Of a DNA stretch of 64,000 nucleotides, positions 19,918 through 29,394 are shown piece by piece; the first letter of the stretch is position 1; the number at the start of each line of letters is the position of its first letter. Location: the NCBI GenBank assembly GCA_030374805.1, contig JARGSG010000028.1:721280-785279 (forward strand), in the 5' to 3' direction. The DNA is from Gracilaria gracilis (Eukaryota > Rhodophyta > Florideophyceae > Gracilariales > Gracilariaceae). The notes under the pieces were generated by a model. That model worked only from the letters and a program-made list of their open reading frames with translations. It made no database searches and was not told the origin of the DNA. Made by a program: the position numbers and the translations under genes.

Positions 19918-22900
19918 TCACAATATTACCTTGAATGAATGCATGTTCTTTGCCCCGTAACAGTCACCGTCCGTCACGTTCAAAATATCGTCTTCCGAGG
20001 TAGCCAGCACAGCTGGGGATCCATCCTTGTCGGGGACAATCATCTGCCGATTGCAACGAGTCCACATCAGTTCCGACGATGACGACGACCAGGAGAGAGC
20101 GAGAGCTTCGACGGTGATCTGCCAAGAATCATCATCAGACGTAAGCACACACTCTCCACTTCGCATGTCCCACACCCTTCCCAATCCTTTACCTTCCGAT
20201 ACAATTCGTGAACACCGCGAATCCACTCCAACGCGTTCCACCATCGAGTCGTGCAGGAGCGGAGCCCGGACAAGTTGACAGAAGTGTGCGTCCCACACTC
20301 GCACAGTACCGTCCGTCGATCCAGAAACAATATGACCTCCATCCGCGCTCATTGCAACGCATTTCACTGTGCCAGTGTGACCGCAGAGAGGCTCACTCAT
20401 TGCCCCTCCACTCTCCGTGTTCCACACTCGCACAGTACCGTCCGTCGATCCAGAAACAATATGACGTCCATCCGCGCTCATTGCAACGCATTTCAATGTG
20501 CCAGTGTGACCGCGGAGAGGCTCACTCATTGCCTCTCCACTCTCCGTGTTCCACACTCGCACAGTATTGTCCGTCGATCCCGAAACAATATGACCTCCAT
20601 CCGCGCTCATTGCAACGCATTTCACCGTGCCAGTGTGACCGCGGAAAGGCTCACTCATTGCCTCTCCACTCTCCGTGTTCCACATTCGTACAGTCCCGTC
20701 CGCCGATCCCGTAACGGTATGACCTCCATCCGCGCTCGTTGCAACGCATTCCACAGTGTCAATATGACCGCGGAGAAGCTCACCCATTGTCTCTCCACTC
20801 TCCGTGTTCCACACTCGCATCGTGGGTTCATCCATCCCCGGCGCAATACAAGTGCCATCTGCGCTCTCTGCGACGTATGGCACTGCGTCAGTGTGACTGC
20901 GGGGAATTATATTCACTGGATTCCCACTCACCGCGTCCCACACTCGCACCCTATTGTCATACGAACTCGACACGATCATTTGCCCATCCTCGCTCACTGA
21001 AACGCTCTTAACTCCATCAGTGTGACCGCAGAGAGGCGCACCGACTGCGTTTCCACTCTCCATGTCCCACACTCGTACCGTACGGTCGATCGATCCCGAC
21101 ACAACACGACGCCCATCCGCGCTTAGTGCTACGCATATCACTCCACCAACATGGCCTTGGAGAGGCTCCCAAACTTGCTTCCCACTCCATGCGTCCCACG
21201 CTCGCAACCCCCCGTCCGCCGATCCCGACACAATTAGACGGCCATCCGCGCTCAGTGTCACGCAAATCACTGCACCAACATGACCTCGGAGTGGCTGGCA
21301 AACTTCCGCCCCACTCCGTGCGTCGCACACTCGTAGAGTGCCGTCTGCCGATACTGACACAATACGACTACCATCCGCACTAGCTGCAACGCAAATCACT
21401 GCGTCACTGTGACCGCGGAAAGGCTGACCCACTGCCTCTCCACTTCGTGCGTCCCATACTCGCAATGTATCGTCCCGCGACCCAGTTACAATACGAGTGC
21501 CATCCGCACTTACTGCAACGCAACTCACCGCCTCAGTGTGACCATCGTCAGGCGAATTTTCGTTCTCTGCTCTTTCGCAGTTCAAAACTCCAAAACACAA
21601 AAATGGCATTCGATCCCACCAGAATTTGTGCTTCACCTTTAGGTCTATCTTTTCACCTTTGCACTCCATAACTTCCTTCATCTCCCCCGTTTCCCCGTTC
21701 CACAAGATTATCTTCCCATCTCCGTGACCGCTCACAACACTGTTGTGGTCACGCAAGAATGCCGCGTATCTCATTCCCTCTACCAACAACCCCTGGACTT
21801 GAGCACGTTCTACAGCGAAGTCGAGTGATTCATAGGATCCATTTGTAAAGTTACACCGTGCAACACCCATTTTGTTACTTTCAGAATTCTTCCAAACAAA
21901 CCATACTTCTTCTCGTTCAAGGCATGTACAAAGTACTTCACTGTCGCTGCGTACAATTCCAAGCGCATGTTGGCTTGCCTGTTGCAGTAATCCGGCTGCC
22001 GACGCTTTAACCCATGGTCGAGGCGCGCAGCGCTCTATTTTCTCCACGAATTCTTTCGTCCTCTCGCTTTGCGTCGCATGCCATAACAACCGCGCATACA
22101 GCTGAAACCACACTTCTCGAGGATTCTTAGCCACAAATGTGCGACTCAGCTCCACCGCTCTCGAAATCATTTCCAAGTGCTCCTTGTGATCCAAATCAGA
22201 CGACCCATTTCCGACAGCTAACTTTCCCTCTTTGACGTCCCGTTCTACGTTGTCGACGCCTCCATTTAGCAAACGATTCACGATCCATTGTGGTTGTGAC
22301 AATAGCCAAAGTAAGTCATCTTTGCATCCCGCACATCGGAGAATTCTACATACATTGTTGTGTATGTAACCATCATCCTTAGTCCTCCACCAAGCAATCC
22401 TAAAGTTCTTGGGAACAAACTCATGGTTGTCTATTTCTCCATTTGAGGACAAACTCTTATTTCGCCCAGATCGAACGTAGTTCTCAATCAGGGTTCGAAA
22501 GAAGCCTTGCGCTTCATATCTTTCCGATGCACTGTAGACGGCAAAATCCAAGATCAGATTGTGTACCTTAAAAGTAATTTGCTCACCGTAAGCTCTCTCC
22601 AACAAAGACACGTCGTAGAACTCTTTCGCAGCCCTTTCAGTTTCTTCTAAACTTTCCATGTTCCAAAGCTTCTGCAGCAATCCAAGCGGAGCGCATTGTT
22701 GTTTTAAAAGAACAGACAGTGCTCGAAACAGTTTCCCATATTCTCCACTCTCATACTTCATCTCAAGAGATTGAAGGGAAACATCCACCATCCTACTCAG
22801 GTTAAAGTCATATGTGGAAGACTCCAGTAGATTCCTCTGATTCGCATGGTGCATCAACATCCCGCAAGCTGACTCCCCAAATGTCTCTACCCCTCCGAAC

Positions 22901-23628
22901 TCGATCACTCTGACAGCGCGATCCAGAAAACGTTTATCTCTGGTATTAAAGACCACTCGACTGCTTTCGTTCATCATTGATCCGATCACGCCGAAGACAT
23001 TGGAATCTATACCGTTCACCGTCCAGATGTCATCCACAAGAAACAGACAACTCTTAGCATGGAACCAATCAGAAGCCTTCTCTGATGCTTCTTGTAGTGT
23101 TTTGGTGCTCCTTATATCGTCTGCCAACCTTTTACCTCCCGTTCTCTCAACAATACTACCCACTTGCCACACAATGTCTGCCGGTGTGGAGTTCATTCCA
23201 AGCTGAATGTACAGAATACCATCCGGGAATCTCTGTCTGATGTCTTTGACTTCTGAAAGTCCTCGTAACGCGCACGTCTTTCCAACTCCACCTCTCCCTG
23301 TCGCAACAACAGAAACTGGGTGGCGTTTGTAACGTTCCAAAACTGCGGCTTTCAGTTTCCCTTCAGCTGTGGAGGTTGAGTTGTAATCCAATGTGAGTCT
23401 AGGAGGGTTCGGTGGAACCGTATTTGTCGGAGTATACACTTGCATCGGAGGTAGTATGCCCAAAAAAATGTCCAAATCGTTCTCGCACTTGTCCAAGACG
23501 TGCTTAATCGCAGTGACGCGGCTTACGGCGTTGGCCTCACCTATTTGCTTTCCTAGCAAGACGAAATCGTGTTGTAACGTCGCTTCAGACAGGCGTAAGG
23601 AAGGTGCAGTAGTTCTCAACACGCACAC
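19918..23628 (-). CDS. NB-ARC/WD40 STAND protein, leftmost (parental-type WD40) copy
   Basis: The predicted product has 1,236 residues. Walker A, GRGGVGKT, is at 111-118, Walker B, CLFLVDDIW, at 194-202, and a sensor/RNBS-B-like segment, SRVVFNTRD, at 223-231 (all other copies read TTRD). A CAPLGLLQKLW segment resembles GLPL, and FKVHNLILDFA at 353-363 occupies the MHD position with Val-His-Asn. A helical arm spans about 390-560 and is followed by about eleven WD40 repeats of 43 residues. Such proteins assemble on ligand binding by the repeats. The WD40 part differs from all other copies from 21421 leftwards, whereas the rest is nearly identical to them. The open frame begins with GTG at 23628; its first ATG is 23445 (residue 62). 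An upstream ATG (23701) lies in another frame because of a 19-bp duplication. Confidence 0.85.
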   Translation of the reverse strand: MCVLRTTAPSLRLSEATLQHDFVLLGKQIGEANAVSRVTAIKHVLDKCENDLDIFLGILPPMQVYTPTNTVPPNPPRLTLDYNSTSTAEGKLKAAVLERYKRHPVSVVATGRGGVGKTCALRGLSEVKDIRQRFPDGILYIQLGMNSTPADIVWQVGSIVERTGGKRLADDIRSTKTLQEASEKASDWFHAKSCLFLVDDIWTVNGIDSNVFGVIGSMMNESSRVVFNTRDKRFLDRAVRVIEFGGVETFGESACGMLMHHANQRNLLESSTYDFNLSRMVDVSLQSLEMKYESGEYGKLFRALSVLLKQQCAPLGLLQKLWNMESLEETERAAKEFYDVSLLERAYGEQITFKVHNLILDFAVYSASERYEAQGFFRTLIENYVRSGRNKSLSSNGEIDNHEFVPKNFRIAWWRTKDDGYIHNNVCRILRCAGCKDDLLWLLSQPQWIVNRLLNGGVDNVERDVKEGKLAVGNGSSDLDHKEHLEMISRAVELSRTFVAKNPREVWFQLYARLLWHATQSERTKEFVEKIERCAPRPWVKASAAGLLQQASQHALGIVRSDSEVLCTCLEREEVWFVWKNSESNKMGVARCNFTNGSYESLDFAVERAQVQGLLVEGMRYAAFLRDHNSVVSGHGDGKIILWNGETGEMKEVMECKGEKIDLKVKHKFWWDRMPFLCFGVLNCERAENENSPDDGHTEAVSCVAVSADGTRIVTGSRDDTLRVWDARSGEAVGQPFRGHSDAVICVAASADGSRIVSVSADGTLRVCDARSGAEVCQPLRGHVGAVICVTLSADGRLIVSGSADGGLRAWDAWSGKQVWEPLQGHVGGVICVALSADGRRVVSGSIDRTVRVWDMESGNAVGAPLCGHTDGVKSVSVSEDGQMIVSSSYDNRVRVWDAVSGNPVNIIPRSHTDAVPYVAESADGTCIAPGMDEPTMRVWNTESGETMGELLRGHIDTVECVATSADGGHTVTGSADGTVRMWNTESGEAMSEPFRGHTGTVKCVAMSADGGHIVSGSTDNTVRVWNTESGEAMSEPLRGHTGTLKCVAMSADGRHIVSGSTDGTVRVWNTESGGAMSEPLCGHTGTVKCVAMSADGGHIVSGSTDGTVRVWDAHFCQLVRAPLLHDSMVERVGVDSRCSRIVSEGKGLGRVWDMRSGECVLTSDDDSWQITVEALALSWSSSSSELMWTRCNRQMIVPDKDGSPAVLATSEDDILNVTDGDCYGAKNMHSFKVIL
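20262..20907 (-). repeat. 129-bp internal WD40 tandem repeats
   Basis: Five consecutive units have an exact 129-bp period: the landmark ccacactcg (or its variant) starts at 20293, 20422, 20551, 20680 and 20809. Each unit encodes one 43-residue WD40 blade. The three leftmost are nearly identical (SADGGHIVSGSTDGTVRVW type), which indicates recent expansion or concerted evolution. This is the pattern of the highly internally conserved WD40 repeats described for fungal HET-E/HNWD proteins, where repeat number and composition set recognition specificity. Confidence 0.9.
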
Positions 23629-23661
23629 GGTGAGAAACAGAGCACACGGTGAGAAACAGAG
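23624..23661. repeat. 19-bp tandem duplication at the gene 5' end
   Basis: CACACGGTGAGAAACAGAG is repeated without spacer (23624-23642 and 23643-23661). The same pair recurs one period apart at 28172, 32720, 37268 and 41816. Removing one copy would place an upstream ATG (CAT at 23699-23701, plus strand) in frame with the NB-ARC protein, giving about 20 extra residues with a hydrophobic core (ALALFLTVC). Confidence 0.95.
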
Positions 23662-24846
23662 CGAGGGCTGGCCGAGAAAGAAGGCGGTTGTGCTTGTTCA
23701 TCGAACACAGGACAGATGTCGGTGAGAGATGCTTGCACTGCCGACCACCAACCTCTGTGTTGTCGTTATCACACCGAAGTGCCCCTACTTCGTACGGAGG
23801 ACACTTCACACTACTGGCTGTGAAGTTCAAAGCCAAAAGTTTTGATAAGTTTTGAAAATCATAGATGCAAGCAAAGGTGTACAGAGGTAACGTTACCCTT
23901 CGAAGCGTACGTGTAATCCTCTACATATTTTTGTCTTGTACAGGTACGTGTACACAGTTTGCCCGCACTTGTATCGACCGTTCTTACAACGGTTACACGG
24001 ATTCATAAAATAAGGGACGTAGCAGATATGAACGACCAGCGATCCCACGTGGCCATGACGAAATCGCTGGCTGCAGTGCCGACTCTGCAGAGCAAGACAA
24101 CTCGTGTCCAAAGGGTTCCCCGTTCATGGACTTCAGAAGTGCGTGATGCAGGGCGAACTACGCGTTCTGGGCGATATCTATCGATGACGTATGGTATCTC
24201 AACGAAGGAATCTAAGAAGCCAAGATCAGGCGGTCCAGAGCGGTATTTATCTACCCAGCGCACGTTTCGATTTGCTCGAGAACGCATAGCAGTCGCTCAA
24301 ACGGTTCGCGGGTCACTGCCACACGCAGCAGAGCGGTACTGGAAGAGCACAAACAGCTCCGGCAGCGAGCCATTCTGGTGCAAAAATGCGGCACGATGAA
24401 GCTAGCTAGCGGAGAAAACACGCAAGTTGTGGCAACCGCTGGCATGTAGCGATAGATGAGCCGCGGTGTGGAAGTACAACCGCTCCAAGAACGAGGTTAT
24501 GCGCGAGTGTACAAGTCGGCGGTCTCGTCGAGCAAGCGCGAGGACGCGAAGTACGAAGGTACATACACCACGTCCTGAATGTGCATCATGATGGAGTGCG
24601 CTAGTTGAATAGCAGCTGCCGCTGCAGACGCGGCACGCGCTTCTGTTTCAGTGAAAGCATGAAATTCTGCGTCAGCCGATGAAGGAAGGTACTACGAATA
24701 GTGACGCGGTCCTACCCAAATATGTCCAGTGGGGTCTTGAGTCACTCGTAATTGGCTAATAGGTTCTTCCCAGCACACAGGCCCCATCATGGGATAGGTG
24801 TGCTAAGAAGATGATCTTCTGACACCTTTCGATATTGAAACCCGAC
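23629..24846. other. Array spacer 1
   Basis: This 1,218-bp spacer contains the 5' leader of the left gene, including minus-strand ATGs at 23836 and 23699-23701 in a frame that is shifted relative to the main ORF. It also contains a 146-codon plus-strand frame at 23959-24399 of unknown meaning, and a minus-strand frame near 24520-24696 with SSADAEFHAF, faintly like a copia RNase H end. A 32-codon frame starting at an ATG near 24796 follows the stop of the right gene. None is annotated as a gene, because the base changes between copies (for example at 24275 and 24310) alter these frames freely. Confidence 0.5.
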
Positions 24847-27800
24847 TCACCGTATAATCCTGCATGATGAATGCATGTTCTTCGCCCAGTAACAGTCACC
24901 GGCCGTCACGTTAAAAACATCATCTTCGCATGTAGCCAGCACAGCTAGAGATATATCATTGTTGTCAGCAGTTACCCCTATTTCCCTATTTCCAGAAATC
25001 GATTCCACTTCCGATGACGATGACCAGGAAAGTTTGAGAGCTTCGACGGTGTACTGCCAAGAATAGTCATCTGTCGTGAGCAGACACTGTCCGCTTCGCG
25101 CGTCCCACAGCCTTCCGGATCCATTACCTACCGATACAATTCGTGAACACTGTGAATCCACTCCAACGCGTTCCACCATCGAGTCGTGCAGAAGCGGATC
25201 CCTGACAGGTTGAAACATCTGTGCGTCCCACATTCGCACTCTCCCGTTCGTCGATCCCGACACAATATAACCCCCATCCGAGTTCATCACAACACATTCC
25301 ACTGTACCAGTATGTCTGCGGAAAAGCTCACCAAGTTCATTTCCACTCCCTGCGTCACACACTCGTATCGTATTGTCATCCGATACCGACACGATACGAC
25401 TCCTATCCGGGCTCACTGCAAAGCGGCTGACCCTTCTATTGTGACCGCGAAGAGGTGGACCCACTAGCTTCCCACTCTTTGCGTCCCACACTCGCACCGT
25501 ATTGTCATTGGAACTCGACACGATAACAGCCCCATCCCTGCTCATTGTAAGGCTCTTAACTCCATCAGTGTGACCGCAGAGAGGCTTACCGAGTACTTCT
25601 CCACTCTGCTTATCCCACATTCGAACCGTCCCGTCCTCTGAACCAGACAAAACGCGACCACCATCCGCGCTCAGAGTTACGCAAATCACTGCACCAACAT
25701 GACCTTGGAGAGGCTGGCAAACTTCCGCCCCACTCCGTGCGTCCCACACTCGTAGAGTATCATCCCATGACCCCGAGACGATGCAATTCTCGTCCTCGCT
25801 TACTGTTAAGCACAACACTGTACCAGTGTGACCGCGGAGAGGCGGAAGCACTTTTTTTCCACTCCGTACGTTCCACACTCGCACCATCCTGTCTTCCGAC
25901 CCAGAAACAACAAGAGTGCCATTCGGGCTCATCTTTAGGCAGCTCACCCTACCTCTGTGACCGCGGAGAGGCTGACCCACTGCCTCTCCACTTCGTGCGT
26001 CCCATACTCGCAATGTATCGTCCCGCGACCCAGTTACAATACGAGTGCCATCCGCACTTACTGCAACGCAACTCACCGCCTCAGTGTGACCATCGTCAGG
26101 CGAATTTTCGTTCTCTGCTCTTTCGCAGTTCAAAACTCCAAAACACAAAAATGGCATTCGATCCCACCAGAATTTGTGCTTCACCTTTAGGTCTATCTTT
26201 TCACCTTTGCACTCCATAACTTCCTTCATCTCCCCCGTTTCCCCGTTCCACAAGATTATCTTCCCATCTCCGTGACCGCTCACAACACTGTTGTGGTCAC
26301 GCAAGAATGCCGCGTATCTCATTCCCTCTACCAACAACCCCTGGACTCGAGCACGTTCTACAGCGAAGTCGAGTGATTCATAGGATCCATTTGTAAAGTT
26401 ACACCGTGCAACACCCATTTTGTTACTTTCAGAATTCTTCCAAACAAACCATACTTCTTCTCGTTCAAGGCATGTACAAAGTACTTCACTGTCGCTGCGT
26501 ACAATTCCAAGCGCATGTTGGCTTGCCTGTTGCAGTAATCCGGCTGCCGACGCTTTAACCCATGGTCGAGGCGCGCAGCGCTCTATTTTCTCCACGAATT
26601 CTTTCGTCCTCTCGCTTTGCGTCGCATGCCATAACAACCGCGCATACAGCTGAAACCACACTTCTCGAGGATTCTTAGCCACAAATGTGCGACTCAGCTC
26701 CACCGCTCTCGAAATCATTTCCAAGTGCTCCTTGTGATCCAAATCAGACGACCCATTTCCGACAGCTAACTTTCCCTCTTTGACGTCCCGTTCTACGTTG
26801 TCGACGCCTCCATTTAGCAAACGATTCACGATCCATTGTGGTTGTGACAATAGCCAAAGTAAGTCATCTTTGCATCCCGCACATCGGAGAATTCTACATA
26901 CATTGTTGTGTATGTAACCATCATCCTTAGTCCTCCACCAAGCAATCCTAAAGTTCTTGGGAACAAACTCATGGTTGTCTATTTCTCCATTTGAGGACAA
27001 ACTCTTATTTCGCCCAGATCGAACGTAGTTCTCAATCAGGGTTCGAAAGAAGCCTTGCGCTTCATATCTTTCCGATGCACTGTAGACGGCAAAATCCAAG
27101 ATCAGATTGTGTACCTTAAAAGTAATTTGCTCACCGTAAGCTCTCTCCAACAAAGACACGTCGTAGAACTCTTTCGCAGCCCTTTCAGTTTCTTCTAAAC
27201 TTTCCATGTTCCAAAGCTTCTGCAGCAATCCAAGCGGAGCGCATTGTTGTTTTAAAAGAACAGACAGTGCTCGAAACAGTTTCCCATATTCTCCACTCTC
27301 ATACTTCATCTCAAGAGATTGAAGGGAAACATCCACCATCCTACTCAGGTTAAAGTCATATGTGGAAGACTCCAGTAGATTCCTCTGATTCGCATGGTGC
27401 ATCAACATCCCGCAAGCTGACTCCCCAAATGTCTCTACCCCTCCGAACTCGATCACTCTGACAGCGCGATCCAGAAAACGTTTATCTCTGGTAGTAAAGA
27501 CCACTCGACTGCTTTCGTTCATCATTGATCCGATCACGTCGAAGACATTGGAATCTATACCGTTCACCGTCCAGATGTCATCCACAAGAAACAGACAACT
27601 CTTAGCATGGAACCAATCAGAAGCCTTCTCTGATGCTTCTTGTAGTGTTTTGGTGCTCCTTATATCGTCTGCCAACCTTTTACCTCCCGTTCTCTCAACA
27701 ATACTACCCACTTGCCACACAATGTCTGCCGGTGTGGAGTTCATTCCAAGCTGAATGTACAGAATACCATCCGGGAATCTCTGTCTGATGTCTTTGACTT

Positions 27801-28176
27801 CTGAAAGTCCTCGTAACGCGCACGTCTTTCCAACTCCACCTCTCCCTGTCGCAACAACAGAAACTGGGTGGCGTTTGTAACGTTCCAAAACTGCGGCTTT
27901 CAGTTTCCCTTCAGCTGTGGAGGTTGAGTTGTAATCCAATGTGAGTTTAGGAGGGTTCGGTGGAACCGTATTTGTCGGAGTATACACTTGCATCGGAGGT
28001 AGTTTGCCCAAAAAAATGTCCAAATCGTTCTCGCACTTGTCCAAGACGTGCTTAATCGCAGTGACGCGGCTTACGGCGTTGGCCTCACCTATTTGCTTTC
28101 CTAGCAAGACGAAATCGTGTTGTAACGTCGCTTCAGACAGGCGTAAGGAAGGTGCAGTAGTTCTCAACACGCACAC
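24847..28176 (-). CDS. NB-ARC/WD40 STAND protein, hybrid copy 2
   Basis: Predicted 1,109 residues. It has Walker A at 111-118, Walker B at 194-202, TTRD at 228-231, the Val-His-Asn MHD-position motif at 355-357, a helical arm, a degenerate first blade around 632-645, and seven to eight WD40 repeats at about 697-1030, with a 75-residue tail. Compared with the leftmost gene, the WD40 half is replaced from residue 736 on by repeats that are much less alike. Private changes include Lys at 58 and 77 and Asn at 769. The open frame starts at GTG 28176; the first in-frame ATG is 27993. STAND ATPases of this type oligomerise after ligand recognition by the propeller. No HET, TIR, kinase or lipase effector domain is visible in the 60-105 residues ahead of the NB-ARC. 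Confidence 0.85.
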   Translation of the reverse strand: MCVLRTTAPSLRLSEATLQHDFVLLGKQIGEANAVSRVTAIKHVLDKCENDLDIFLGKLPPMQVYTPTNTVPPNPPKLTLDYNSTSTAEGKLKAAVLERYKRHPVSVVATGRGGVGKTCALRGLSEVKDIRQRFPDGILYIQLGMNSTPADIVWQVGSIVERTGGKRLADDIRSTKTLQEASEKASDWFHAKSCLFLVDDIWTVNGIDSNVFDVIGSMMNESSRVVFTTRDKRFLDRAVRVIEFGGVETFGESACGMLMHHANQRNLLESSTYDFNLSRMVDVSLQSLEMKYESGEYGKLFRALSVLLKQQCAPLGLLQKLWNMESLEETERAAKEFYDVSLLERAYGEQITFKVHNLILDFAVYSASERYEAQGFFRTLIENYVRSGRNKSLSSNGEIDNHEFVPKNFRIAWWRTKDDGYIHNNVCRILRCAGCKDDLLWLLSQPQWIVNRLLNGGVDNVERDVKEGKLAVGNGSSDLDHKEHLEMISRAVELSRTFVAKNPREVWFQLYARLLWHATQSERTKEFVEKIERCAPRPWVKASAAGLLQQASQHALGIVRSDSEVLCTCLEREEVWFVWKNSESNKMGVARCNFTNGSYESLDFAVERARVQGLLVEGMRYAAFLRDHNSVVSGHGDGKIILWNGETGEMKEVMECKGEKIDLKVKHKFWWDRMPFLCFGVLNCERAENENSPDDGHTEAVSCVAVSADGTRIVTGSRDDTLRVWDARSGEAVGQPLRGHRGRVSCLKMSPNGTLVVSGSEDRMVRVWNVRSGKKVLPPLRGHTGTVLCLTVSEDENCIVSGSWDDTLRVWDARSGAEVCQPLQGHVGAVICVTLSADGGRVLSGSEDGTVRMWDKQSGEVLGKPLCGHTDGVKSLTMSRDGAVIVSSSNDNTVRVWDAKSGKLVGPPLRGHNRRVSRFAVSPDRSRIVSVSDDNTIRVCDAGSGNELGELFRRHTGTVECVVMNSDGGYIVSGSTNGRVRMWDAQMFQPVRDPLLHDSMVERVGVDSQCSRIVSVGNGSGRLWDARSGQCLLTTDDYSWQYTVEALKLSWSSSSEVESISGNREIGVTADNNDISLAVLATCEDDVFNVTAGDCYWAKNMHSSCRIIR

Positions 28177-29394
28177 GGTGAGAAACAGAGCACACGGTGA
28201 GAAACAGAGCGAGGGCTGGCCGAGAAAGAAGGCGGTTGTGCTTGTTCATCGAACACAGGACAGATGTCGGTGAGAGATGCTTGCACTGCCGACCACCAAC
28301 CTCTGTGTTGTCGTTATCACACCGAAGTGCCCCTACTTCGTACGGAGGACACTTCACACTACTGGCTGTGAAGTTCAAAGCCAAAAGTTTTGATAAGTTT
28401 TGAAAATCATAGATGCAAGCAAAGGTGTACAGAGGTAACGTTACCCTTCGAAGCGTACGTGTAATCCTCTACATATTTTTGTCTTGTACAGGTACGTGTA
28501 CACAGTTTGCCCGCACTTGTATCGACCGTTCTTACAACGGTTACACGGATTCATAAAATAAGGGACGTAGCAGATATGAACGACCAGCGATCCCACGTGG
28601 CCATGACGAAATCGCTGGCTGCAGTGCCGACTCTGCAGAGCAAGACAACTCGTGTCCAAAGGGTTCCCCGTTCATGGACTTCAGAAGTGCGTGATGCAGG
28701 GCGAACTACGCGTTCTGGGCGATATCTATCGATGACGTATGGTATCTCAACGAAGGAATCTAAGAAGCCAAGATCAGGCGGTCCAGAGCGGTATTTATCT
28801 ACCCAGCGCACGTTTCGATTTGCTCGAGAACGCATAGCAGTCGCTCAAACGGTTCGCGGGTCACTGCCACACGCAGCAGAGCGGTACTGGAAGAGCACAA
28901 ACAGCTCCGGCAGCGAGCCATTCTGGTGCAAAAATGCGGCACGATGAAGCTAGCTAGCGGAGAAAACACGCAAGTTGTGGCAACCGCTGGCATGTAGCGA
29001 TAGATGAGCCGCGGTGTGGAAGTACAACCGCTCCAAGAACGAGGTTATGCGCGAGTGTACAAGTCGGCGGTCTCGTCGAGCAAGCGCGAGGACGCGAAGT
29101 ACGAAGGTACATACACCACGTCCTGAATGTGCATCATGATGGAGTGCGCTAGTTGAATAGCAGCTGCCGCTGCAGACGCGGCACGCGCTTCTGTTTCAGT
29201 GAAAGCATGAAATTCTGCGTCAGCCGATGAAGGAAGGTACTACGAATAGTGACGCGGTCCTACCCAAATATGTCCAGTGGGGTCTTGAGTCACTCGTAAT
29301 TGGCTAATAGGTTCTTCCCAGCACACAGGCCCCATCATGGGATAGGTGTGCTAAGAAGATGATCTTCTGACACCTTTCGATATTGAAACCCGAT
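28177..29394. other. Array spacer 2
   Basis: This has the same content as spacer 1 at +4,548 bp. It carries the same variants as spacer 1 in the 146-codon plus-strand frame (Arg and Gly at the two variable sites), in contrast with spacers 3 to 5. Confidence 0.5.

Noticed and set aside
20293-20937. Regular repeats that could suggest a CRISPR array
   Set aside because: The 129-bp units are coding WD40 blades without unique spacers, and the genome is eukaryotic.
23959-24399. A 146-codon plus-strand frame repeated in every array spacer
   Set aside because: It has no recognisable motif, overlaps minus-strand frames of similar length, and its differences between copies change amino acids. Its repetition follows from the array and is not evidence of coding.
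25737-26219. A 160-codon plus-strand frame antisense to the WD40 repeats, found in each copy
   Set aside because: It is a shadow of the repetitive WD40 coding sequence on the other strand; composition follows the repeats and there is no start context or domain.
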